Positions 10,198-22,476 are shown, counted from the stretch's first letter. The stretch is 64,000 nucleotides of DNA from Blepharisma japonicum (GCA_949751835.1 CATKHK010000027.1:186001-250000); one strand, 5' to 3'. The notes: generated by a model from the letters alone, not told the origin. Made by a program: numbers and translations.

Positions 10198-12900
10198 ATG
10201 AGCTATACAGAGATATGTGACAAATTCGAAACTGTTTCTTTGCATTTACAAAAAGGATCTGACACTCTTTCATGCCTCAGTAGCTATTTCAAAGCATACA
10301 AAAAGAGCTTTGAAACATTTAATTCACATCTCAGCAAGCTCGTCGACACTTTTCAAGTCGATTTGCCCAAAGAAGGAAACATGGATACACTATCAATGGC
10401 TCTGGTCTCCTTAAATTCTCATACAAAAAAATTCATTCAAAGTAACACAAATTTTCTTAAAAATCTTAAGCTTGATTTAATAGAACCATTGGAATTATTT
10501 TCGCAAAATTTCAACTCCACAAACCAGTCACAAATCATGAAAGCAGCATTTCCTTATAAAGAGCTTGCAAAATGCAAAGAACAATTGCTAAAAGTAAGAG
10601 AAAAATACTTCACAAGCTCAGAAACAGCAGAAAAAGCAGCTCAAAGATTCGAAAATCTTTCAAAGGTTGATTCTGATAAAGATAAAAGAGAAAAGGCTCA
10701 AAGAGACGCAATCTACTATAGAACACAATCAGTTAATAATTGTGAAACCTACATGCAAATTGTTCAAGAAGTAAACAATAAATGAGATGAATATGACCAC
10801 ATCATTCCTGGCATCATGGAATCTCTCCAACAAAGTGAAGAAAGTAGGATCCATTTTATTAAATCCACACTTGAGAAGTATGCAAAACATTTCCAAAGAT
10901 ATCATCATCTATGTGGAGAAAATCTTGAAGAAATGGCCACAATTGTTGGAAATGTTAATAGCAGTATTGATATTTTGGTATTTGTTGACAGCAATAAATC
11001 AAAAATTGGCGGATTAATTAGAGAAAAATTCATAAGTTATGAAGAGTGAAAGGGTAATAAAACTGCAGCAGAAATTAAAGAAGAAGAGTACGAAGTCTTG
11101 GAAAATCAGGAAATAAACTTGGACTTAGAACAGATTAATAAAGTGCTGGATTATTTGATACCAACTTATAATAACAATAAAGGACTTAAGCCGACTGATG
11201 ACTTGCTAAGCTTTGATGAAGATGTAGAGAAAAAGTATTTAGAGCCTATGCATTATGCGAGACTATCTTCAATACTTGCAAGGAGCGAAGGAAGAAGTTT
11301 ATTCTGTGAAATTTTGGAATCAAAAAGAAAACAAAGCTTCTTAAAGCCAGAAAATTTGATAAAATTGTCCCAGTTTTTGAAAGAAGCTTTGACTGTTATG
11401 ATACATGATAATGATCATAACCCAGTTGAATTTATTCAAATTTTATTACTATCTCATGTTTTCCATACAGAAGATGAAGAAAAAAAGAGAATTTACCTTG
11501 CAAATTATATACAGCATCATATTTTTTCTGATAAGGGAAGGTGGATTCATGCTATAGAGCATACAATTGCTGCTAAATTAGATGCAGATAAAGAATTTAT
11601 TGAGAAAAATAGTAAGCAAAATAAAGAATCAGGAATTTTTGGAGCTATAAAACAATATGCAGGGAAAAATCCTTTCCAAAAAGACCCTGAAATGGAAAGA
11701 GCTGAGAAATCAGTAGCTTTCACTGTAATAAGCCAATTTAATTATCATATGATTTGCATAGGTGTTCCTATTGATATTGCAAATAATATTGTAATATCTT
11801 TGTCCAAAAAATACGGTCTTGATCCTGAGAAAACTACTTTTTTGCTTTCAGAAATTCAAGTTAATCAAAAATCTGCAATGAAATCCATGTATTCTAGTAG
11901 AGATTCAGTTAAAATTAGACAAAGAGATACTAATAAATGAGGAGACTTATTACCAATTGCATTATCATTAAAATATTTACAGCCTAGTGACTATTTTTCG
12001 ATTTTATTGGTTAGCAAAACATGGCTAAGTAAATTTAAAAAATTTATTTTGAAAAAATGGCTACTTGATTGGGATGTAGAACCAGAGAAAAAATCAATAA
12101 TTAGAACCAAAATTTGGATTCATATATTACAAGCGAACTCTTGCCCTATTGAATATTCTGCTTTCTGTGCAAAAGTTAACGAAAACCCTGAAATCCTTGG
12201 AGAGCATTCCGAAATTATTGATATGGATGTATTCCGCTCCTATCAAAGTAGCACTCAAATAACACAAGATATATTAAGAAATCTTTTAAGAACTTATGCC
12301 TTTTATAACCCTGACGTTGGATATTGCCAAGGAATGAACTATATAGCAGGAACTCTCTATATCCAGCTACAAAATGAAGAATTTGCATTTAAATGCATGG
12401 TCGGTTTAATCGAAAAATATGATATGAGTGCTTTATATGAGCACAATCTGCCAAAATTAAAACTATTTTTCTATCAGCTTGATCGGCTTATAGGCCTCCT
12501 TCTTCCAGAAGTCTGGCAAATGTTTAAAGAAACAGGAATCACCTCTGCCCATTTCAGTTCTCCTTGGTTTTTAACTATTTTTTCTACAATATTACAAAAT
12601 AAACCATCAATTTTATACCCAATATGAGACTTATTCATTTTAGAAGGATGGAAAGCTATATTTAAAATAGCTATAACGATCTTAAACATCGTTTCTAATA
12701 CTTTTGATGGAGAAAGCTTTGATACAATCATGACTGACATAAGCAGCGCTCATCTTCCTAGGACTGAAATACAGGTTTTTGATGAGCATTTCATAGAAAG
12801 AGTTAAAAAAGTTAAAATTTCTTCAGAGTTGTTAGAAGATTTAGAAAGGGAGTATGAAAAACTGAAAGAAAGTGCAAGATTTAAAAATAAGAAAAAATAA
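10198..12900 (+). CDS. F-BAR-like plus TBC (Rab-GAP) protein
   Basis: One 900-residue frame from ATG 10198 to TAA 12898-12900, kept open by four TGA codons read as Trp. Residues 1-300 are helical with the look of an FCH/F-BAR membrane-bending domain (YKAYKKSFETFNSHLSKLVDTF, then long charged helices). Residues of about 310-590 are a helical region I do not recognise. Residues of about 620-870 form a TBC domain with the arginine finger in IIDMDVFRS (Arg680) and the glutamine finger in GYCQGMNYIAG (Gln711), so it is predicted to be an active Rab GTPase activator. It should act at curved membranes in vesicle traffic. It converges tail to tail with the next gene, 30 bp apart. Confidence 0.85.
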
Positions 12901-12930
12901 ATAAAAAGAACTGGTTAAAGATAATAAAAA

Positions 12931-14433
12931 TTATTTAAATGGAGCTTTGTGGAGGATTTTACCGGATTTTCTTATAGGCTTGGTAGAGTCTTTTAACGGG
13001 GTAATAATAGGAGATTTACTTCTATATTGGCTAAGAATAGGAACATTTTGCAAATTACCTCTTGATGATTTTGATCTTTGCATTGGAACTCTGATGTTAT
13101 CGCAATATGATTTATTCATATTTTCAAATGATCTGTCGCTTATTGTAGAGCTTTCACATAGAATGCTATTAGAATTCATTCTTTTATGGACGGTTTGGGC
13201 TGGACTATTTAGTCCATTATATATAAGGCTCTGATAAGGAGGCAAATTATACTCTAGAGCATTATTTTTAATCAAATCTTCTAGGGTTGAGATGTTTTCT
13301 CCTTCTCGACAATAAATTCTGTTATTTTGGATTGATAAATAAATTCTTTTGCCTTTGAACATATAAGATAATTCTTGCTGCTTTGAGAAATAAGACTCAA
13401 TTCTATGTGCTTTTAAAAACGAACCAACATTTTCATCAAGAATATCTAAAACGCTTTTTGGCTTGGAAATTTCACCAAAGCTGTCATTTGGGTTCATATT
13501 CTGAAGACTAGCCTGCAATTCACTTTTTTGGTTTTCAGACTTCGCTAATTTTTGCTTTAAAATTTCTATTTCTTTTGATAACGACTCGATTTTTTTGGAT
13601 GAAATTTTAGCAGCTTGTTGAATATTTCATTGCTTTTTTTCATTTTCTAAGTTTAAATTGGTTAGTTTTAAAGAGGTAATTTGAGAGTTCATCTGTGAAA
13701 TTTCTTTGTCTTTTGCTTCTAAAAGCTGCATTAAAGACACTTCTTTGATTTTACTCTTTTGAAGCTCGTTTACTGAATCTTCATTTTTATTTAAAGTGCA
13801 GCTGTTTTCTTTATTGTTTTTTGATAGATCTGATTCTTTGTAAATCTCTTTTAAGGGGGTTGTTTTGAAAACATTTGAGTCTTTTTCAATTGAATTTTCA
13901 TTTATTTTTCTTTCCTTTAAAATCTTATCATTTGAAAGAGTACTGGGGGATATGTCTAAATTGCAGTCATTTTTTTTGCTTAAGTACAGTATTTCTTCAA
14001 GCTCATTTTCGCCTTCTGAACTTTCAGTTAATTCAATGACAGGGCTAAGTGAGCTTATGTGACAAATTGAAGTGTCTTCTTTTTTATTTGAGTTCATAAA
14101 CAGTAAAATCTTTGGTGAATCAACTTCATCTGGCAGCTCATAAATAGTATCTTTAGCTGTTTTAAAAAGAGGTAGCCACTGCAATCCTTCTTTAGGAAGG
14201 AGTTCAAGCTTAAGGCTTACACTTCCAAGGATTTCATTTGGAAAACTTAACGATTTGACTATTAGTCTTAAAATTCCAACTGGTAACAATTCAAATGAAT
14301 TTTCTTCATTTTCTACTGTTAAAGGTGAAATTACTTTTTGGATTTGGTCATTAATGGAGATATAGCACCCAACTTTTAAATGGTCAAATCCTTCTGCTCG
14401 AACAATGCTCAAGTCGACTGTATCTGTTATCAT
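12931..14433 (-). CDS. C2-like domain plus coiled-coil protein
   Basis: 500 residues from ATG 14433 to TAA 12931-12933, with one TGA (near 13627) read as Trp. Residues 1-105 have the strand pattern of a divergent C2 domain (VDLSIVRAEGFDHLKVGCYI to LKLELLPKEGLQWLPLF), which often binds membranes. A polar linker follows, then a coiled coil at about 235-310, then a short globular part (ELSYMFKGKRIYLSIQNNRI) and a serine-rich basic tail. The domain call is by eye and the function is unknown. Confidence 0.65.
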
Positions 14434-14985
14434 ATTTAATTTTTAACGATTTTGAAAGAAATTTTCAAGATTGAATTTAAAATGTCAGTCGATACTATAA
14501 ATTGAATTAAGAAAAAAGGCTTATTCTAATAAATAAAGATTTAATCATCTATTAATCGTTAAGAGTTTAAATTTTGCTATAATATAATCAATAATTGTAT
14601 TCCAAAGTATCTTGAGGGCTAAATGGCTGTATATTAAAGTTTTTAAAACAAATGAATTTTTTACAAAATTTTATAAAGAAATAGCTAATTATATCAAATA
14701 ATCTTGATATAAATTGAAATTTTGATTTTACACAGTTGAAAGATGCTATTAGATATTCTATTTTTTCAAAAGTCATTATTTATAAGAAATTTATGCAGAT
14801 ATGATAAATAAGCTAGCTAGAGAACTTATTGCATAATATAAAATCGTCGATAAAAACAGCTTACAATTAAGTATTGTTTAATAATAAATTCATAGCTCTA
14901 AGCATCTTTCTGCTAATAACTTACATATTGAACTCGCCATATATGACATTAAATATTTGGACAATAAATAAGCCTTATAAAAAAT
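14434..14985. other. Intergenic between divergent genes
   Basis: About 550 bp. A 62-codon minus-strand frame at 14588-14776 has no coding character. It should contain the promoters of both flanking genes. Confidence 0.5.
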
Positions 14986-16194
14986 ATGGGCTGTGGTTCT
15001 AGCATGAATGACCCAGAGGTCAAAGCTTTGTCTGATCAGCTGAAATCTATCGTTATCGAAAAAGAAAAGCTTCAGAAAGAAGTGAACGACATCAAAAGCA
15101 GCCTAGCAAAAAAATCCACTACCCATGATGAAATCAAAGCATTAGAGCACGAGAACAAGAAACTAAAGCATGAAATTAAGGACCTTGAAAAGGACATTAA
15201 AGAGGCAGACCAAGACTCTAACACCAAAATTGCAGCTTTAGAAGCCAAAATTAAAGAAGTCGAGGAGGAATGGGAAAAGAAAAAAGCTGAGAGAAATGAC
15301 GTAAACAAAAAGCTTGCAGAAGTCAATGCAGAATCTGCTAAATTGAATGAAGAAGTTAAAGCACTGAATTCTCAAAAGGCAGCTGAAGATAAAAAAATTG
15401 CTGGCTTGAAACAAACTAAAGAAGAAAAATTAAAAATCTCCAAAGATTGTGAAAGCTTGACAGAAAAGATTGCGGATCTTAAAGAAACAGTAGAAAAAAA
15501 GAATTCTTTGATTTCTGGGCTTGAAAAAGATTTAGCAGAGATCGAAACTGAGGGTACCGTTGCAGGATATGAAGCTGAATTAACTGAAGCTAAAAAAGTT
15601 AACTCTAAAATAACAGAAGACACTGCAGCTCAAACCAAATTCCTACAAGAATGCAAAGCAGCTAACTATGGAAAAGCCTTAGAAAATGCAAAAGATAAAC
15701 AAAGTGCGCTACTCAAGCAGCTTGATATTAAAAAAAGCGAAAGAGCTGCATATGAAAACCAAACTCGTAGCAAACAATCCCAAATGGTAACCCTACAAGA
15801 AACATTAGAATCTAGAATTGCTAACTTAAACCCTATCACAGAAGAAGAATTCAACCAGCAAATTGCAGCTGCTGAAAGTGTTAATGCAGAAATCCATAAA
15901 GAAATCCAAGGCTTAGAAGCAACCAAAAATACTAAAAAAGAAGAATTAAAGCATATAATTGCTAATGATGACCAAAGCCAAGAAAATGAAGTTGCCAGAC
16001 AAATTTCTGAAAAGGAAGCAGAAGTCCATACCCTTGAAGCTGATTGGAAAAAGAGAATTGCAGAAATGAAGGAAACCATTCAAAGTTTGAGCAATGAAAG
16101 GAGATCACTTAAAGAAGAAATTCACAAGCTGCATGACGAACATCATGAAGTGGAGAAAAAGCTTAAAAAGGCTAAAAAACATCACCATCATTAA
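14986..16194 (+). CDS. N-acylated long coiled-coil protein
   Basis: 402 residues in an uninterrupted frame. It begins MGCGSS, a dual acylation signal. Almost everything after residue 10 is lysine- and glutamate-rich heptad coil, ending in a short lysine/histidine tail (KKAKKHHHH). Base composition is noticeably richer in G and C than its neighbours, as expected of a highly expressed gene. It is probably a membrane-tethered structural coil, perhaps cortical. No family is recognised. Confidence 0.75.
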   Translation: MGCGSSMNDPEVKALSDQLKSIVIEKEKLQKEVNDIKSSLAKKSTTHDEIKALEHENKKLKHEIKDLEKDIKEADQDSNTKIAALEAKIKEVEEEWEKKKAERNDVNKKLAEVNAESAKLNEEVKALNSQKAAEDKKIAGLKQTKEEKLKISKDCESLTEKIADLKETVEKKNSLISGLEKDLAEIETEGTVAGYEAELTEAKKVNSKITEDTAAQTKFLQECKAANYGKALENAKDKQSALLKQLDIKKSERAAYENQTRSKQSQMVTLQETLESRIANLNPITEEEFNQQIAAAESVNAEIHKEIQGLEATKNTKKEELKHIIANDDQSQENEVARQISEKEAEVHTLEADWKKRIAEMKETIQSLSNERRSLKEEIHKLHDEHHEVEKKLKKAKKHHHH

Positions 16195-16238
16195 TTTAAG
16201 AAATAAGAAATTAATTAATAAAATTGTGATGATACTAC

Positions 16239-17324
16239 TTAACGGTTTGAAGACTTATAGCTAGGTCTGCTTCTCCAATGTCTTTGAATTGTTATTGCAG
16301 CTTTCTCTTCTTCGATTTGTCTTGTATTTCGTCTTCTCAAATTGTTTTCTTGCATCCTCACACTGCTTTCTTGCCTCTTCACACTACTCTCTTGTCTTTT
16401 TATGCTGCTTTCTTGTCTTTTCACGCTGCTTTCTTGTCTTTTCACGCTGCTTTCTTGTCTTCTAACACTGCTTGTGTTGCTTATATTAAGCCTACTCATT
16501 CTACTTTCAAGCTCAGAAAGTGAAATACTTCCACTTCGATTGATATCAATCAATGCAAAAATTTGTTTACACTCAGCTGGAGAAATATCTACATTCAGCT
16601 TGCTTAAACCTTTTTTCATCTCATTCAAATTAATGCATCCATCATGGTTGGCATCTAGAAACTTAAATATTTCTTTTATAGATCTCCCATTTCGTGTTAA
16701 GGCAGAATAAACATCACGAAGAAAATCCCGTTCTTTTACCTCAATAGCTTGCCTATCATATTGTCATACTTTTACCAATTCCCCAATATGCAGCTTATTA
16801 ATTCCAGCTCTAAAACCAGCAATTCTGAGCAATGCTAGCATTTCATGAGGAGTGATATGAAGTTTTTCAAATCCATTAATCAACTCTGTTTTCGTTAAAT
16901 ATTCGCTGCAGTTTTCGTCAGCCTCTACTAGTCAAGCCATTAATGATCTAGGGGCAATTTTAATTTGAAGCTTTTGCAAAAGTGGAAAATCATTGAAATT
17001 CGTTTCATTATTGTTTTCTTTTACAGGTTCGTAAAAGTTATCTAACGATTTTAAAAAAAGCTTCCCAGCTTTGAATCTCTCGACTTTGTTTTTGTTGTAA
17101 TCGTTTCTCTCTTTGGTGATCCTATCTATAAGTGATGGGATAAATTGACGAGTTTGTGTTTGCCAATTTCCACTTGTGGATTTATTGAGATATTCAGATA
17201 AATCAGGACTTAATAGGGATAGACAGAGCTCGGAACTTGTTAAGCTTTGAATACCGATATTTGATAGCTTAGACACGATAGATTGCTTTATGCTATTAGC
17301 TTGAGCAATGCTGTAATTTTGCAT
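16239..17324 (-). CDS. EF-hand protein with heptapeptide repeats and IQ motif
   Basis: 361 residues from ATG 17324, with two TGA codons read as Trp (M-A-W-L and K-V-W-Q). The N-terminal half is helical. Two canonical EF-hands follow: FLDANHDGCINLNEMKKGL and ALIDINRSGSISLSELES, both with D-x-[ND]-x-[SD]-G-x-[IL] loops. Then comes a run of seven-residue repeats of the form S-S-V-K-R-Q-E, and a C-terminal IQ motif (AAITIQRHWRSR) that may bind calmodulin or centrin. It converges with the coiled-coil gene, 44 bp apart. A calcium-dependent cytoskeletal role is inferred. Confidence 0.75.
16345..16472 (-). repeat. In-frame 21-nt tandem repeat coding S-S-V-K-R-Q-E
   Basis: About six copies of a 21-nt unit lie within the EF-hand gene. 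The central copies differ by only one or two bases; the outer copies are more diverged. Confidence 0.85.
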
Positions 17325-17570
17325 TTTTAGTATTTGTTATAAATTAGGTATTTTTATTCTTTTTTACAGATATGAGCCTGTTAATCGTCGCTTAACTACT
17401 GATATTGAAGCCAAATATAATTAAATCAAAATAAAGAGAAATCTCTTTCAATTTTTACAAACTTTTAGTAAAGAAACAATTCTATCTCAAATAGAAATGA
17501 CATGAAAGAATAACATAGGAGATAATTCTTAAAATTATTGGCTTCTAATGATAACTAGGGTTGATAAAAT

Positions 17571-18104
17571 TTAAGTTTTTGTTAAACTTGATTTGCTACG
17601 CTTTGGAATATAAAGCCATAGTAATGAGTAGCCAATAAGAACGAAGCTCATAAAGAAAATTGATTTTCAAGAAAGACTTTCAATAAAGCTGTTTATGACT
17701 TCTCCAAGCAAGACTGCATGAAGATTATATTCAAGCGTTTTGCTATTTCCCCTCAACTTTAAGCATTTCTCTTTTTCCCTGCAATATTCTTCAGCCATAG
17801 GAATTCTTATTTTTGTGTCGCATCTATTTCTTTCATAATCTCGTCTACATTGATCTATTTCGGCCTCCAAAAGCAATTCATTTTGTCTTTTCAAGCTCAT
17901 TACATCATCATTTCAGAGTTTTATCAATCATAAAAATATTATAATCACAATAACAACAAAAAATACGAAAATAGAATTCTTTGAATAGAATGATGGATTG
18001 CTTTCCAATGGAACTACGCCTTTATTGATTTTGAATTTTTCTGTTTTGAGTTTTCTCAGCATTTTTCGATATCGTTGATGATGTCTAAATGTTGACAATC
18101 TCAT
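17571..18104 (-). CDS. Brr6/Brl1-like nuclear envelope protein
   Basis: 177 residues from ATG 18104 to TAA 17571-17573; three TGA codons read as Trp are required. A basic N-terminus leads into a first membrane helix (IFVFFVVIVIIIFLWLIKLW). Then comes a lumenal region with the four-cysteine pattern of the Brr6_like_C_C family (CRRDYERNRC...EEYCREKEKC), an A-x-x-x-G-E-V-I-N-S-F-I segment, a second membrane helix (FFMSFVLIGYSLLWLYI) and a short tail. Yeast relatives act at the inner nuclear envelope in nuclear pore complex assembly. The cysteine pattern makes the family call fairly firm. Confidence 0.8.
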
Positions 18105-19583
18105 TTTATATCCAGCTTACTCTATTTTGCGTTTTTATGCTCAGTTTTGCATTTTCACCTAGAGCTCAACTGACACTAGAAGTTCGTAAATTCGCCAAGC
18201 TTGCAAAGTCCAAAAATAGCTCCTATGATAAATCAATACAGCCAAGGGCCTTGTATAGATCGCTCTAGGTTTTAATGATTTTGGAGCTTTATAATAAATT
18301 TACGCTTAAGGTAAAATATTGAATTATTTAATTTTTGATAAAAAATATTTTATTTATTTATTATCTAATTCGATTTGTCCAGTTTTTTCAAAGGGAACGA
18401 GAATAACTAAGATGAATATCACTTTAGATCTTTTAGATAATTTAAAAGGCCATTAAACTAAATGAAAAGAGATCAATCTCGCTTTGCTTTTAATTTACTT
18501 CTCTAAGAGACTTTTGATAAAAGTCAAGTCTTATAGACATTTTGATAAGTTTTAGTTTCTTTTTCATATGTGATTATCTATTTTATCAATATAATTCTAA
18601 TTACAAATGAATAAAAAATTAATCATTTTTAATTAAACTTAGTCTTAACTTCCACTTCTATTGAATTTTTGTAAAGTTTGATTATTAGATAACTTTTTAT
18701 TTGAGTCATTTTATTTTAGCAGCAGTTCTTTAAAAGTAGCCATATCTATTGTATAATGAAATGATGGCCTTTTAAGAGAATTGATTGAAGTTATTATTAT
18801 TATTATTATTCAAGGTAATAAAAACCAAATCTTTATAATTTTGTTCAAAACAATAATTTCGCTGATATTTAATTAACTTTTATCATGATTTTTATTTCTC
18901 TTTGACAATTATTTTGATAGGCGAACAAATTAGTATATTTTTAAAATAGACATTACATGATTATGAAATTATAATTAGAACACCATAGAGAAAGTTTTAT
19001 TTTGAAATCTTAAATTTTTAAACATTTAACTTGCTTTATGATGACTATAAAGCTTTTACATTGAGACTGTTTCAGAAAATTATGAAAGACTTAAATTTAT
19101 AATTTTTCAACAATTTTTGATAATCAAAGGACTTTCTCCAAAGAGACTTTATTCTCCAATTTACCCCTTCTAAAATAATTTGAACTAATATTTTCATTGA
19201 TAAATCTTAAAGGATTTTTATTGAGAATAAAAATCCAAAACTCCATACTTAATTTACGCCTTTGAAACATAACCATGGTTTCCAGAAGTTCCATAATTAA
19301 AACTTGCAAAGCAATATTGCTGATTAAGCTTAAATAATCATTATATGATATTAAATTATCCTGTTCTGAGCTAATCCTATCTAAATAAACAGCATGGGCT
19401 TAATTGTTATCAATGGCACAAGGCGTATTTTCTATAAGTAAATGCAGTTAAATCATAAAAAAAAATTTTCTCGTTTTGAAAAAGACCCTGATCAGGAAAT
19501 CTAACATCTACTTTTAAAATATATTTATGGATATTGTATTTCAATTGGTTGATTTAGGTAATTCTTAATTTGGTTATAAAAAT
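18105..19583. other. Long non-coding stretch
   Basis: About 1.5 kb without a credible gene. Bases 18110-18290 are richer in G and C than the rest and contain a short palindrome around AAGGCCCTTGG. An ATT microsatellite lies near 18787-18811. A 12-bp inverted repeat lies at 18442-18453 and 18764-18775. The small minus-strand frame at 19124-19309 does not look coding. Confidence 0.5.
18442..18775. repeat. 12-bp inverted repeat pair, 310 bp apart
   Basis: TTAAAAGGCCAT at 18442-18453 is matched by its exact reverse complement at 18764-18775. Flanks are only loosely similar and no frame lies between. It could be chance or the remnant of a small element. Confidence 0.35.
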
Positions 19584-20162
19584 ATGACGAAATTCGAGGC
19601 CATGAGCCACATGTTGATCAAGAAAATTTCAAACCAAGAATCAGAAGTTAAGCATTTGGATATCTTTTCAGTTGAGCGACCTCTGCCCATCCATCTGTTT
19701 ACATATCTTGAATACCTTCAAGATGAGCTAGAATGCTCAGACGCGGTTTTTGCGCTAGCTTACTTGTACATTGAAAAGTTACTCCAAAAATATCCCAAAT
19801 TTGTAATAAACGCATCTAATTTACTTAGGCTTACATTTACATCAGTAGTTTCTGCTTTTAAATTTACTGAAGATAAAATCATTTCATATAACGACATTGC
19901 CAAACTTGGCCATTTAGACGTAAAAGAGTTGTCAGTGCTAGAAAGGGTTTTTCTCTCCTCTTTAGAATACGAACTTTGGGATGAGGAAATAAGACAAAAT
20001 TATGAAGATTTATTAATAAGCTGAAACAATTTCAGCATGTATAGTGATATAGAGTATGATGAAGACCTAGAAGATATAGGAAACTTAAGTACCAGTACTA
20101 CTGTGAGCTTAGATGAACTAACAAATTTCTCTGAGCTGAGCGCCTTTTTCACAGACATATAA
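19584..20162 (+). CDS. PHO80/cyclin-U-type cyclin
   Basis: 192 residues from ATG 19584, reading a TGA at 20022-20024 as Trp, to TAA 20160-20162. A single cyclin box is visible: RPLPIHLFTYLEYLQDELE, then AVFALAYLYIEKLLQKYP, NLLRLTFTSVVSAFKFTED and LSVLERVFLSSLEYELWD. This short one-box layout is typical of cyclins P/U and yeast Pho80, which pair with CDKs in nutrient or cycle control. The acidic C-terminal tail is variable in the family. Confidence 0.85.
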
Positions 20163-20514
20163 TGGTAAAATAACACCTTTTTTATTCTCAGAACTGATGA
20201 AATTTAAAATTTGATGTTCATCAAACTATCCTGCTTCCATATAATTTTATAAATTAATGTAGTGATTAGGATTGAATTTAAAATGTATATTAGATATGGA
20301 TAGAATTAATATTTCATTGTAAGTAATTTAAGATTTTCCTTTTAATTAAAATTATAATCGACGATTAATTAAAACATTCTATTACTTTCTTAAAAGTGAA
20401 ACCGATAGAAAAAAATTTTTATTATGATGATAAAAATGTTGTTTTAAATTATATTAAGACAAATTAAAACATGCAGGATAATTTTTGAATTAAATAATAA
20501 ACCTTGTAAAGTGA
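20163..20514. other. Intergenic between convergent genes
   Basis: About 350 bp of AT-rich spacer. Nothing is recognised in it. Confidence 0.5.
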
Positions 20515-21279
20515 CTAGCTATAAAACGTTGATCTGCAAGGACTTAATTCAGCTTTAAATGATGCAACAAGCCTTGAACTTGGTCTTGTATACAAGAGGG
20601 TTGGAGTTGGTGGATAATGAGGGTAATTCCTCAGCATCCAAGGAGAATATGAAGGCCTTGGGTCAGGAGTTCTAGAAAGCCTATTTTTCATAAGAAAAGA
20701 TGTGTTTTTATTAAACAATAAAAGTAAAATTTCATTTAATTGGTCAGAGTAAGCTTTAACGTCTTTGCTAGATATAGCACTATTGAGCATTTCAAAAAAA
20801 GAATCATAAAATTCTTGAAAAACGATTCCTGAATCATTTCCAAAATCAACAGAAAGATCAATCTGGAGATTTTTAGCATTATAGCGAGAGTATAATGCAT
20901 CTGCAAATATTTGCTGCAGCTTGGAATAAGAATTTTTTGAAAGCAGCTTGCCTTGGCTAGGGTTTATGTATGATCAAATTGATTTGAGACCTTGAAAAAT
21001 GTTATTATTCATTCGAATAACAGATTTTTCAAGCAGATCTGACACTTTGTAGGTTTTTGTAGCGAAAGCTGCTATTTCTACAAACATGCAGCCATAATCA
21101 TCAATAAGCAGCTTAACTTGCTTCCTTTTTATGAATTTTTTATCCAATAAATACCCTCTACAGCCTTCACACTCCCATTTCAAATTTTTAGATCTCAAAG
21201 GAGAATAATTTTTGCACAAAATTTCGATTTCTTTAAGTAAAGCTTCCTCAAAGATCTGCTTTTTATTATCTCCTTTCAT
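20515..21279 (-). CDS. Hypothetical protein, 254 residues
   Basis: From ATG 21279 to TAG 20515-20517, with one TGA near 20974 read as Trp. The N-terminal part has a small cysteine cluster (KWECEGCRGYLL) that is too short for a known zinc finger, followed by helices. The C-terminal 60 residues are rich in proline and tyrosine (PRPSYSPWMLRNYPHYPPTP) and look disordered. No family is recognised. Confidence 0.65.
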
Positions 21280-21594
21280 TTTTGGTATAAATACTCCATT
21301 TTAGGACTCTTTCTCAATAAAGCTGTATATTCTTAGCATCAAATGAAATTAAATCTTTATAAATAACTCCTAATAATAGATTAATTAGAAAGGAAATGCT
21401 AATAAATTTTAATAAATTTATCAGAGTATTAATTATAGTATGATTTTTTTGTATCAGATGGTGCTTTTTTTATTTTTTCCGAAATTGATCTAATAAAAAT
21501 TTTAATTTAAAAATAATCTAATCTTTGAAGGTAATTATATTTTTGAGATTAAATATGCAAAAATTTAAGATTTGTTATGATTTTAATACTCATT
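21280..21594. other. Intergenic, AT-rich
   Basis: Spacer between two minus-strand genes, with nothing recognisable. Confidence 0.5.
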
Positions 21595-22476
21595 TTAATA
21601 TGAGCTATCTATAAATTCGCTAGTAATTTCGAGTTTGATTCCTAAATTTGATATTGGTTCTGAGCCATTTGAAATGGCTTTAATATTAAATTGATGTCAT
21701 ACAGAAATTTTCAAAAATTCATTCAATTTTTGAGATATATTGAGCCCAAATACTCCGTTACCTCTTGCTCTTGCTTTGATAGTTTTATTTTTGCCAGCAT
21801 CATATTGGAGACCGAATTTTAAATCAGCTGAACGATTATGCAATAATTTTAGAGATGCTGCACATCCAAATGATCTAGTTAGTTTGTATGATATATATGC
21901 AGCAAACCCTTCTTTTAATAATGAATTTTTTGTTTGGTTTAAATATTTTAAAGCAACACTGCTATTTTTATCAGACCATCATAGAGCAATACTTTTGTTT
22001 TGAAATTTCTTTAACCCATAATTATAGCCAACTCTAAATCCAAGTCCACAAATTCTTATTGGCTTTACTGCCCAAAAATCTATCAGCTTGGTGCTTAAAA
22101 CAGTCAATTTGCTGTTTATTTTTGAATTCTTATACTTAATTGATGCAGAATAATGTCTTTCGCGATATTCTTTGTTTGTTTTTAATGAAATTTTATAAGG
22201 ATTATGAAGATAATCAAGTTTCGTTGATGAATTTGTATTTGTGAAATATTTGTGTTGAATAATTCATGATTTATAAGCTATATTAAGATCTTGGCTCCCT
22301 AAAAAAAGTACTTGATCATCATTATTTTTAGAGCATTTTATTGTTCCTTTTATGTCAAAATTCTTGCTAAAGCCAATATTTTGAGATACTTGGAATATCA
22401 AGTTATTAGAGAATCCTTGTTTTAAGAATTTTTTATAGTTCTCCTCGATTTTTGAGTAGCCTGGAATATCACCCAT
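21595..22476 (-). CDS. Mitochondrial porin (VDAC)
   Basis: 293 residues from ATG 22476 to TAA 21595-21597, with three TGA codons read as Trp. The length fits the family (about 280). The start MGDIPGYSKIEENYKKFLKQ resembles the N-terminal helix of VDAC. The rest is a regular alternation of amphipathic beta-strands, ending with KARARGNGVFGLNISQKL and NLGIKLEITS, as in the last strands of eukaryotic porins. It would form the main metabolite channel of the outer mitochondrial membrane. It is divergently arranged with Atg4. Confidence 0.8.

Noticed and set aside
14588-14776. 62-codon minus-strand ORF
   Set aside because: AT-driven open frame with no coding-like composition, between two divergent genes.
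19124-19309. 61-codon minus-strand ORF
   Set aside because: No recognisable motif, and it lies inside a long AT-rich gap; probably chance.
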